From Gemmobacter sp. 24YEA27 (lineage in GTDB: Bacteria; Pseudomonadota; Alphaproteobacteria; Rhodobacterales; Rhodobacteraceae), in contig NZ_JASJPW010000001.1 of assembly GCF_030052995.1 (NCBI RefSeq), positions 2,656,001 through 2,720,000 of the forward strand: a stretch of DNA of 64,000 nt, written 5' to 3'. The notes under the pieces are model-generated. The model searched no databases. It was not told the origin of the DNA and worked only from the letters and a program-made list of their open reading frames with translations. The position numbers and the translations under genes are program-made. Positions within the stretch are counted from its first letter, which is position 1; each line of letters begins with the position of its first letter. Positions 57,257-64,000 of the stretch are shown piece by piece.

Positions 57257-57762
57257 TTAACCTGACCGCCACTTTCTTCGGCCTTGGCCATCTTCGTCCG
57301 GCTTCGGGCACCTGGGCCTCGCTGGCGGCGGCACTGCTGGCGCTGCTGGCGATGAACCAGGGGCTTTACTGGCTGGTGCCGGTGGGGGCGGTTCTGGCGA
57401 CATTGCTCGGCTTCTGGGCGGTGCCGCTTTACCTGCGCGGCACAAGCGACACCGACCCGTCCGAAGTGGTGATCGACGAGGTCGCCGGCCAATGGATCGC
57501 GCTGAGCTTCACCGCCATTCCGGCAATGAATCACAGCCTTGACATCGGGCTCTGGTGGGGCGCCTGGCCAGCCTGGGTCGTGCCTTTCCTGCTGTTTCGC
57601 CTTTTTGACATCTGGAAACCCTGGATCATCGGCCAGGCCGACCGGCGCCATGATGCCACCGGCGTCATGCTCGACGACGTCCTTGCAGGCCTGTTCGCCG
57701 GCATCGGATCGGTCATCCTTGCCGGGCTTTATCATGCGGTGCTGCAGCCATGGCTGATGTGA
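57253..57762 (+). CDS. pgpA: Phosphatidylglycerophosphatase A
   Basis: A 169-residue membrane phosphatase making phosphatidylglycerol. Family motifs [15 protein letters not shown] near 12, [14 protein letters not shown] (metal-binding Glu/Asp) near 75, [12 protein letters not shown] near 116, and [10 protein letters not shown] near 140. Four helices. The ATG overlaps the ispDF stop (ATGA) and the gene overlaps cinA by 13 bases, so ispDF-pgpA-cinA is one operon. Confidence 0.93.
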   Translation: MINLTATFFGLGHLRPASGTWASLAAALLALLAMNQGLYWLVPVGAVLATLLGFWAVPLYLRGTSDTDPSEVVIDEVAGQWIALSFTAIPAMNHSLDIGLWWGAWPAWVVPFLLFRLFDIWKPWIIGQADRRHDATGVMLDDVLAGLFAGIGSVILAGLYHAVLQPWLM

Positions 57763-58250
57763 TCGCAAGCCTCGCCGAAGCCGTGCTGCAGGAAGCCCGC
57801 GCGCGCGGGCTCAGGATCGCCACAGCCGAAAGCTGCACCGGCGGCCTCGTATCGGCCGCGCTGACCGATATTCCCGGCTCCTCCGATGTCGTCGACTGCG
57901 GTTTCGTCACCTATTCCAATGAGGCGAAACAGACGATGCTTGGCGTGGATCAGAGCACCCTCACCCGTTTCGGTGCCGTCAGCCAGGAGGTCGCGCGAGA
58001 AATGGCCGAAGGCGCGCTCCGCCAGTCCCGCGCCGGTCTCGCAGTCTCGGTCACCGGCATCGCCGGCCCCGGTGGCAGCGAGCACAAGCCCGAAGGCCGG
58101 GTCTGTTTCGGCCTCGCGACAGCCGGCCGCATGACACTCACCGAGACCCGCGATTTCGGCGCCCTGGGGCGCAGCAATGTGCGCAAGGCCGCCACCGAAT
58201 ACGCGCTGCGCCTCCTCCTTAGCGCCGCCGCCCCGTCTGCCAGAGCCTGA
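57750..58250 (+). CDS. Nicotinamide-nucleotide amidohydrolase (CinA C-terminal type)
   Basis: A 166-residue stand-alone CinA/PncC domain. ATAESCTGGLVSAALTDIPG near 25 has the catalytic Ser; Thr/Lys positions occur in VTYSNEAKQ near 56, and VSVTGIAGPGGSEHKPEG near 100 closes the site. It recycles NMN to nicotinate mononucleotide. No COG1058 N-terminal domain is attached. It starts inside pgpA. Confidence 0.92.
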   Translation: MADVIASLAEAVLQEARARGLRIATAESCTGGLVSAALTDIPGSSDVVDCGFVTYSNEAKQTMLGVDQSTLTRFGAVSQEVAREMAEGALRQSRAGLAVSVTGIAGPGGSEHKPEGRVCFGLATAGRMTLTETRDFGALGRSNVRKAATEYALRLLLSAAAPSARA

Positions 58251-58333
58251 GCAGGCAAACCAGGACTGCTTCCTGCTGACCTAAGCCCGTAAGGGCGCGC
58301 GATTTTACGCCTCCGCCCTCACTGACGCGTCCG

Positions 58334-58801
58334 CTACCCGCCTGCGCCGTAAAGCTCTGCCGCGCGCCGCTCGAACGCCCGCACGATCCGCTGCATCGCC
58401 TCGTTGAAAACCAGCCCGATCACACCTTGCAGGATCGCATTGCGGAACTCGAAATCGACAAAGAACCCGACCTCAGAGCCTCCTTCCTCCAGATCGCGAA
58501 ACTCCCAGGTCGACCGCAGATACCGGAACGGACCGTCGATATATTCTGTTAGGATCCGCTTTTCGCCGCCCAAAAGCATGACCCGGCTGCCAAAGCGTTC
58601 GCGAAACACCTTGAACGAGATCACCAGATCGGCCTCGATCACGGTGTCGCCCCCGGCGCCGCCCTCGACCGGTCGGCGCGACTTGATCCGTGCCGCCGCA
58701 TTCCAGGGCAGAAATTTCGGATAGTTCTCCACATCGGCGACGAGATCGAACATCTCTTGTGCCGACCATGGCAATTTGCGGGTCTCTTGATGTCTGGGCA
58801 T
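58334..58801 (-). CDS. COQ10/RatA-family START-like protein
   Basis: 155 residues forming a single START/SRPBCC fold. HQETRKLPWSAQEMFDLVADVENYPKFLPW at the N-terminus is the family signature (YPxFLPW), followed by VEGGAGGDTVIEADLVISF and STWEFRDLEEGGSEVGFFVDF. Such proteins bind ubiquinone and help its delivery (Coq10) in bacteria with Q10; the toxin name RatA comes from E. coli. The upstream region is shared with the divergent hpt gene. Confidence 0.9.
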   Translation of the reverse strand: MPRHQETRKLPWSAQEMFDLVADVENYPKFLPWNAAARIKSRRPVEGGAGGDTVIEADLVISFKVFRERFGSRVMLLGGEKRILTEYIDGPFRYLRSTWEFRDLEEGGSEVGFFVDFEFRNAILQGVIGLVFNEAMQRIVRAFERRAAELYGAGG

Positions 58802-58936
58802 GTCTGATAATCTTGCGGATACACCCCCATCTCACCGCTCGACCGCCGGAATTCAACCCCATTGCGGGAGTTTCCGCTTTCCCCCACCCGCTTTCGGGGT
58901 GAAAAGAAATCATTCCGCCAGAACCGAGCGCCAGCC

Positions 58937-59566
58937 ATGACCGATCCCACCAAAACCCAGCCTGCCACCAGAGCTCCGGCATCCGAACCTCCGGCGCTCG
59001 AGACCCCGGCCCTCGAAACCCCGGCGGGGCGGCCCTATGTCATCGACCAGATGATCAGCCCCAAGGCGATTGCTGCGCGGATCGAGACGCTGGCGCGCGA
59101 AATCACCGCCGCCTATCAGGGAACCGGGAAGCTGGTCGTGGTCGGCCTGTTGCGCGGCTCTTTCGTCTTCATTGCAGATCTGGTGCGCGAGCTGGATCTG
59201 CCGGTCGAGGTCGATTTTCTCGAGGCCTCCTCTTATGGCAATTCTACGCATAGCTCGCGCGAGGTGCGAATCCTCAAGGATCTGCGCGGCGAGATCCAGG
59301 GCCGCGATGTGCTGGTGGTCGAGGATATCGTCGATACCGGCCACACGCTTACCCATGTGAAAAACCTTTTGATGTCGCGGCTGCCGCGCCGGCTCGAGAT
59401 CTGTGCGCTGCTTGACAAGCCGTCACGGCGCGAGGTGCCGATCCGCGCCACATGGACGGGATTTGAGATCGCCGATGAGTTTGTTGTCGGCTATGGAATT
59501 GATTTTGCACAGAGAAACCGAAACCTTCCCTATATTGGAAAGGTCAGATTCACCGACGGTGCCTGA
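58937..59566 (+). CDS. hpt: Hypoxanthine phosphoribosyltransferase
   Basis: A 209-residue purine-salvage enzyme. PRPP-binding motif [14 protein letters not shown] near 130, the earlier [17 protein letters not shown] near 75, the flexible loop [10 protein letters not shown] near 105 and purine-binding [11 protein letters not shown]. The first 35 residues are a Pro/Glu/Thr-rich extension with a repeated ETPALETPA, absent in most relatives, so the real start could be later (for example before [14 protein letters not shown]). The ATG at 58937 has GAGCGCC upstream, a mediocre site. Confidence 0.92.
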   Translation: MTDPTKTQPATRAPASEPPALETPALETPAGRPYVIDQMISPKAIAARIETLAREITAAYQGTGKLVVVGLLRGSFVFIADLVRELDLPVEVDFLEASSYGNSTHSSREVRILKDLRGEIQGRDVLVVEDIVDTGHTLTHVKNLLMSRLPRRLEICALLDKPSRREVPIRATWTGFEIADEFVVGYGIDFAQRNRNLPYIGKVRFTDGA

Positions 59567-59749
59567 GCATTGCCCGCAGGTTCCCGGCAAGGTCGCCGGC
59601 GAGCGCAAAGGGCACGCCGCCGGGCTACGTGACATGAACGATTTCGGTCGCGCCAGCCGCCATTCCGGTGGTCTTACCCCGGTGCCTGAAGGGAATGGCG
59701 TCCTGATTATATCCCGACAAAGGGCGAATACCGCGATGAGGGAGTGTCG

Positions 59750-59920
59750 ATGAATATCACCGTCTGGCTGTTGCGCGCCAAACGCTGGGCACAGAACCCG
59801 CCGCCAATGAAGCGGGTGCTGCTGGTGCTCGGCGTGATCGCCGCCTGCCTTGCCTTCGCGGCCTTTGAATGGATCTGGGGCTGGCCGGACTGGCTCCGGG
59901 TGAACAGGATGCGGTTCTGA
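59750..59920 (+). CDS. Conserved-looking 56-residue membrane peptide
   Basis: MNITVWLLRAKRWAQNPP, then one helix (VLLVLGVIAACLAFAAFEWIW) and a Trp/Arg-rich tail GWPDWLRVNRMRF. A strong ribosome site GAGGGAG lies seven bases before the ATG, which together with the composition argues that it is translated. It precedes the cytochrome c gene by 90 bases. Function unknown; possibly a helper of membrane cytochromes, which is speculation from position. Confidence 0.6.
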   Translation: MNITVWLLRAKRWAQNPPPMKRVLLVLGVIAACLAFAAFEWIWGWPDWLRVNRMRF

Positions 59921-60010
59921 ACGCTACACGAAACCGCGCTGACAAATGGCGCTGACAAACCGGCCTGAGCGGTCCAGGATGGGGGAAAGCCAGCCCGGAA
60001 AGGCAAGCCG

Positions 60011-60928
60011 ATGCCACGAGCCTCCCATCCCCTGCGCCGCGCCACTTTGATCCTGGTGTCAGCCGCTGCGGTTGCAGCAGCCGCTTTGACCTGGGCCACA
60101 TTGCCCGCCCCGCATGCGGCGGACGCTATGGAGGGGCTCACCGGTGATGCCGAAGCCGGTCGGCTGGTCTTCCTCGCCACCGGCTGCGCGTCCTGCCACC
60201 TTGCGCCCGGACAGGAGAACAGCGCCGATGACCGGCCGGTCCTTGCCGGCGGCCAGGCCTTCCCGTCGCAATTCGGCACGTTTTATGCGCCAAATATCAG
60301 CCAGGACAAGCAGTATGGCATCGGCGCCTGGTCTGCCCTTGATCTTGCCAATGCCCTGACCAGGGGCGTCTCGCGTGGCGGCGAACATCTCTATCCGGCG
60401 CTGCCTTACGCCTCTTATACGAAGCTCGCCCTGCAGGATGTGGCCGACCTTGACGCCTGGCTGAAAACCCTGCCCTCCGATCCGACACCCAGCCTCGCGC
60501 ATGACCTGAGCTTTCCCTTCAGCCAGCGCTGGCTGCTGGGCGGCTGGAAGCTCCTGTTCCTGCGCAGTGACTGGGTGGTGACCGGCGATATGACGCCTGA
60601 GGAAGAACGCGGCCGCTATATTGGCGAGGCCATGGCGCATTGCGGCGAATGCCATACACCGCGCAACCTTTTCGGGGCGATGGACCGCTCGCGCTGGCTG
60701 GCTGGCGCGCCAAATCCCTCGGGGCGCGGGCAGATCCCGAACATCACCCCCGCCGCCCTCGACTGGAGCGCGGAGGAAATCGCCGATTATCTGACCACCG
60801 GCTTCACCCCGGATTATGATTCCGTCGGCGGCCATATGGCGCATGTGGTCGAGAATTTCGCCCGTCTGCCCCCGGAAGAGGCGGCAGCCGTCGCGGCCTG
60901 GCTGAAAAAGGTCGCGCCGGCAGAGTGA
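60011..60928 (+). CDS. Periplasmic diheme c-type cytochrome
   Basis: 305 residues with an export signal (ATLILVSAAAVAAAALTWA). Two haem sites: CASCH near 56 and CGECH near 212, each followed by a Met-containing segment (distal ligand). The layout is that of the cytochrome c subunit of membrane alcohol/aldehyde or gluconate dehydrogenases (YPALPYASYTKL). No dehydrogenase gene is adjacent, so the electron donor is unknown. Confidence 0.9.
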   Translation: MPRASHPLRRATLILVSAAAVAAAALTWATLPAPHAADAMEGLTGDAEAGRLVFLATGCASCHLAPGQENSADDRPVLAGGQAFPSQFGTFYAPNISQDKQYGIGAWSALDLANALTRGVSRGGEHLYPALPYASYTKLALQDVADLDAWLKTLPSDPTPSLAHDLSFPFSQRWLLGGWKLLFLRSDWVVTGDMTPEEERGRYIGEAMAHCGECHTPRNLFGAMDRSRWLAGAPNPSGRGQIPNITPAALDWSAEEIADYLTTGFTPDYDSVGGHMAHVVENFARLPPEEAAAVAAWLKKVAPAE

Positions 60929-60955
60929 GCCGCCCCTGGGCGGCCCGGGTCAGGC

Positions 60956-61906
60956 TCAGGCCTGGCCGAGTTTCTCCATCCGCGCCTGGCGCAATTGCGC
61001 GAAATCATCGCCCGCATGATAGGAAGACCGCGTCAGCGGCGTGGCCGACACCATCAGGAAGCCCTTGTTCCAGGCCGATTTTTCATAGGCCTTGAAATCT
61101 TCCGGCGTAACAAACTCCGCCACGCGGTGATGTTTCGGGGTTGGTTGCAGATATTGGCCTACGGTCAGGAAATCGATATCGGCCGAGCGCATATCATCCA
61201 TCACCTGCAAGACCTGGGGCCGGGTCTCGCCAAGACCGACCATGATCCCCGATTTGGTAAACATCGTCGGATCAAGCTCTTTCACCCGCTGCAAAAGCCG
61301 CAGGGAATGGAAGTAGCGCGCGCCGGGGCGGACCTCATGGTAAAGCGCCGGCACGGTTTCGAGATTGTGGTTGAAAACATCGGGCCGCGCCTCGACCACT
61401 TTCTCCAGTGCCGAGGGCGCGCATTTCAGGAAGTCGGGCGTCAGGATCTCGATCGTGGTATCCGGCGAGCGGTGCCGCACGGCGCGGATCGTCTGAGCGA
61501 AATGCTCGGCGCCGCCATCTTCCAGATCGTCCCGGTCGACGCTGGTGATCACCACATGGTTCAGCCCAAGCTTCGAGACCGCATGCGCCACCCGCCCCGG
61601 CTCGAACGCATCAAGGTTTTGCGGCTTGCCGGTCGCCACATTGCAAAAGGTGCAGCCCCTGGTGCAGATCTCGCCCATGATCATCATGGTGGCGTGACCC
61701 TGGCTCCAGCATTCGCCGACATTGGGGCAGCCCGCTTCTTCGCAGACCGTCACCAGACGGTTTTCCTTCATGATGTCGCGGGTCTTTTTATACCCTTCCG
61801 AATTCGGCGCCCGGACCCGGATCCAGGACGGCTTTTTCGGCTGCTCCTGATCGGGGCGATGCGCCTTTTCGGGGTGACGCTGATCGGGGATCTTCAGATC
61901 GCGCAT
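60956..61906 (-). CDS. lipA: Lipoyl synthase
   Basis: A 316-residue radical-SAM enzyme inserting two sulphurs into octanoyl groups on E2 and GcvH. The auxiliary cluster motif [12 protein letters not shown] near 56 and the SAM cluster motif [13 protein letters not shown] near 83 are both present, with [13 protein letters not shown] near the end. Start ATG 61906 gives the usual N-terminus [13 protein letters not shown]; a longer frame to 61975 has no ribosome site. Terminal RSSYHAGDD contains the conserved Ser that ligates the auxiliary cluster. Confidence 0.96.
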   Translation of the reverse strand: MRDLKIPDQRHPEKAHRPDQEQPKKPSWIRVRAPNSEGYKKTRDIMKENRLVTVCEEAGCPNVGECWSQGHATMMIMGEICTRGCTFCNVATGKPQNLDAFEPGRVAHAVSKLGLNHVVITSVDRDDLEDGGAEHFAQTIRAVRHRSPDTTIEILTPDFLKCAPSALEKVVEARPDVFNHNLETVPALYHEVRPGARYFHSLRLLQRVKELDPTMFTKSGIMVGLGETRPQVLQVMDDMRSADIDFLTVGQYLQPTPKHHRVAEFVTPEDFKAYEKSAWNKGFLMVSATPLTRSSYHAGDDFAQLRQARMEKLGQA

Positions 61907-62065
61907 GGGCTGACCTCTGGAATTTTTCCCCCTTTTCCGGGGGTCACCCCAGACATAAGCTGAGAGAGGCTCCAAGGCAACGGATAGTGCATATACACGT
62001 CCCCGGAGCCGCCCGACCAGTATCCGCCGGGGAATTTCCCCCCGGCACTGTCACCCGGAGGGACA

Positions 62066-62746
62066 ATGTCTAAACAATTTACTGCCGAAGTCATCGGCAC
62101 ATTCATCCTCGTTTTCTTTGGCTGTGGCGCGGCGGTGATCGCCGGCGCTGATGGCACAACCGGCGTGGGCCTGACCGGCATCTCGCTGGCCTTCGGCCTC
62201 TCGATCGTCGCCGCCGCCTATGGCGTCGGCGCGATCTCAGGCGCGCATCTCAATCCCGCGGTCAGCCTTGGCATATTGCTGGCGGGCAAGATGACGCCCG
62301 GCGCCTTCATCACCTATGTGATCGCTCAGCTGGCCGGCGCCATCCTCGGCGCGGCGGTGCTTTACCTGATCATGACCGGCAAAACCGGCTTCACGCTTGG
62401 GGAATACGGGCTCGGCTCGAACGGCTATGGCGAGAATTATCTGGGCAAATACAACCTGACCTCGGCGCTGATCTTCGAGATCGTGGCGACCTTCCTCTTT
62501 GTCACGGTGATCCTTGGCGCGACCCATCCCGGCGCATCGACCATCCTTGCCGGGCTTGCCATCGGTCTGACCCTGACCGGGATCCACCTTGTCGGCATCC
62601 AGGTCACCGGCGTCTCGGTGAACCCGGCCCGCTCGGTCGGTCCGGCACTTTTTGCCGGCGGCGCCGCGCTGAGCCAGCTCTGGGTCTTCATCATAGCCCC
62701 TCTGGTGGGGGGGGCCTGGCTGGTATCGTGCATGCGGCCGGCCTGA
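62066..62746 (+). CDS. aqpZ: Aquaporin Z
   Basis: A 226-residue water channel with six helices and two half-helices. NPA motifs in GAHLNPAVSLGI near 62 and VSVNPARSVGPALF near 183. Narrow selectivity-filter residues typical of water-specific AqpZ are compatible (Phe near 41, His near 170 in GIHLVGI). GGAGGG precedes the ATG. It ends at a hairpin terminator and is divergent from lipA. Confidence 0.93.
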   Translation: MSKQFTAEVIGTFILVFFGCGAAVIAGADGTTGVGLTGISLAFGLSIVAAAYGVGAISGAHLNPAVSLGILLAGKMTPGAFITYVIAQLAGAILGAAVLYLIMTGKTGFTLGEYGLGSNGYGENYLGKYNLTSALIFEIVATFLFVTVILGATHPGASTILAGLAIGLTLTGIHLVGIQVTGVSVNPARSVGPALFAGGAALSQLWVFIIAPLVGGAWLVSCMRPA

Positions 62747-62794
62747 CACGCGCAGACTGACGCGCGCAGACTGATCTGCGCGGATGACCTGCAA

Positions 62795-62816
62795 ACGCGC
62801 GCCCTGAAAAGGGCGC
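62795..62816 (+). terminator. Terminator of aqpZ
   Basis: GCGCGCCC, loop TGAAAA, GGGCGCGC, then CTCTTTAT. It is preceded by another inverted repeat CGCGCAGA/TCTGCGCG at 62761-62780. Confidence 0.6.
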
Positions 62817-62863
62817 GCCTCTTTATCCCATTCCGGCGTTCTGGCGGGTCGGGCCCCAAAGCC

Positions 62864-64000
62864 TCACCCGATCAGCGGACCCGAACGGCCATAGGTCTCG
62901 TCATAATGCCGGCGGAGCCGGAGCAGCGCGATCCGGAGCACGATCTTCCCCGATCGCGCCGCCCATCCCATACGGCGCTCGGCACTTTCGACACCTTCGA
63001 GAAAACAACAGACCCTGAGGGCAATATCGCCAAGCCCCGGCCCCAGATCGCGCAAGGCGAGCGCCACCCGGTCGCGCGCCCGGCCCGGCCCCTCGGCCAG
63101 GCCGCTGTCACCGCGAAAACCGCCCCGGTCGCCGCCGGTCATGAATTTCTCCCAGTTCTGCGCCACGCGCGGCCCCATCTGTGCAAGCTCAAAATCCTCG
63201 CGCAGCCGCTCGGCCGCCGCCACCAGATCCGAGGTCAGGAACAGCTCGCCAGTCTTCTCGCGCCGCCGCCCCAGCACCGCAACCGGGCTTTCCGCAATGT
63301 TGAACCGCATCCGGCGCGGGCCTTCGGGCGTCTGTACCTCTCGCTCGGCAAAATCGCGATGCTGATCGGCGAAAGGCGTCGCCGCCTCGGCCAGACCGGA
63401 CGGCTCCCCGTCCTCGCCCAGGATCTGGCGCAGCGCAGCCCGCCCCGCCTGAGTTATGCCATAGGTCGAAATCCGCCCGCTTTTGCGGCACGAGATCCAG
63501 TCCTTGAGACAAAAAGCCTGGGCAACCGCGCGCTCCAGCACTGCCGTCCTGACCGCGCGCCCGTCGGGAAACTCGCGCAGGACCGCCGCCTTCTCCATGT
63601 CGCCGGCAAAGGCCAGCAGCGCGCCCGGTTCGGCGAGGCGGCGCAGGATGCGGCGCGCTTCGCGGTCGAGTTCGCTTTCATCGGGAAGTGTGACGCCCAT
63701 GGCCGGAGCGGCTTTGGCGCGGCGGGTGACCTCTTGCGGAATATGGCCTGTCATCGCGGGGATTACCTTCTGGCGGACCGGATTGGGGGAAAGCGGCGCC
63801 GAACGGCTGAGCTGGCTGAGAGCCGCATCCATCAGCGGATCGTCGCGACGGCACTCATACCGGCGCACCTGACGCATCACGGTCGAGGCATGCACCCCCC
63901 GTTCGCGCGCCAGCGCCCTGAGTGAAATCCCCTCTTCGGTGTGACCGAGATAGAGCCTGACCTGATCCGGAATCCAGGCCGGCAGAGAACCCGGAAACCG
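62864..64000 (-). CDS. DUF6456-type HTH protein, 5' end beyond the window
   Basis: The frame is open to the right edge, so at least 378 residues are encoded and the start is missing. Near the visible N-terminus is a helix-turn-helix: ISLRALARERGVHASTVMRQ. The middle has REFPDGRAVRTAVLERA, and the C-terminal 120 residues (NWEKFMTGGDRGG, LAEGPGRARDRVALALRDLG) are the conserved core I associate with DUF6456. Probable DNA-binding regulator of unknown target. Confidence 0.7.
   Translation of the reverse strand, partial: RFPGSLPAWIPDQVRLYLGHTEEGISLRALARERGVHASTVMRQVRRYECRRDDPLMDAALSQLSRSAPLSPNPVRQKVIPAMTGHIPQEVTRRAKAAPAMGVTLPDESELDREARRILRRLAEPGALLAFAGDMEKAAVLREFPDGRAVRTAVLERAVAQAFCLKDWISCRKSGRISTYGITQAGRAALRQILGEDGEPSGLAEAATPFADQHRDFAEREVQTPEGPRRMRFNIAESPVAVLGRRREKTGELFLTSDLVAAAERLREDFELAQMGPRVAQNWEKFMTGGDRGGFRGDSGLAEGPGRARDRVALALRDLGPGLGDIALRVCCFLEGVESAERRMGWAARSGKIVLRIALLRLRRHYDETYGRSGPLIG

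Overview
The window is a piece of a high-GC alphaproteobacterial chromosome, most likely Rhodobacteraceae/Paracoccaceae (Rhodobacter lineage). The main evidence is the nifR3-ntrB-ntrC-ntrY-ntrX-trkA-trkH-hfq-hflX block, NtrC and NtrX proteins without the GAFTGA loop, a fused IspDF, a HemB without zinc-ligand cysteines, and a GAAC-N7-GAAC LexA box upstream of uvrA. No organism-specific marker was found, so the genus is not called.

Left edge, about 1-6090, is an accessory island. It starts with a tightly overlapping three-gene operon of visibly lower GC: an FtsK-type DNA translocase (cut by the window edge), an SMC/ABC-like AAA ATPase, and a DUF4435/TOPRIM-like protein. The last two match the AriA/AriB architecture of PARIS anti-phage systems. 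Behind it lies a scrapyard of mobile DNA: a phage tape-measure fragment, the 3' end of trbJ, a frameshifted trbK, a truncated trbL fused to the C-terminal tail of a large serine recombinase, and finally tRNA-Ser(UGA), the likely integration edge.

From 6.4 to 29 kb: a SPOR lipoprotein and D-Ala-D-Ala carboxypeptidase; tmk-holB-tatD-MBL; an AEC transporter; a polyamine-type ABC operon (potA, potD, a DUF2314 gene, potB, potC) in which potA and potD carry frameshifts; SOS-regulated uvrA; a decayed PfkB kinase/psuG pseudouridine locus; DUF502; patatin and bdhA; a candidate sRNA; a peptide-binding protein and an entericidin.

From 29 to 43 kb: a frameshifted acyl-CoA synthetase, a DsbA-like protein, an MFS exporter, mfd, a membrane protein, hemB, a SYLF lipoprotein, DedA, a beta-hydroxyacid dehydrogenase and a penicillin-acylase family protein. 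From 43 to 55.8 kb, all on the minus strand, comes the nitrogen/potassium/RNA block. Divergent from it are ispDF-pgpA-cinA, then ratA/coq10, hpt, a 56-aa membrane peptide, a diheme cytochrome c, lipA, aqpZ and a truncated DUF6456 gene at the right edge.

A recurring pattern is that almost every clean frameshift (trbK, potD, potA, acyl-CoA synthetase twice, nifR3, and one in the PfkB remnant) equals loss of one base, usually in a short homopolymer. This could be residual assembly error rather than biology, and it should be settled before any of these genes is called dead. The psuG and trb/phage remnants show larger lesions and look truly decayed.
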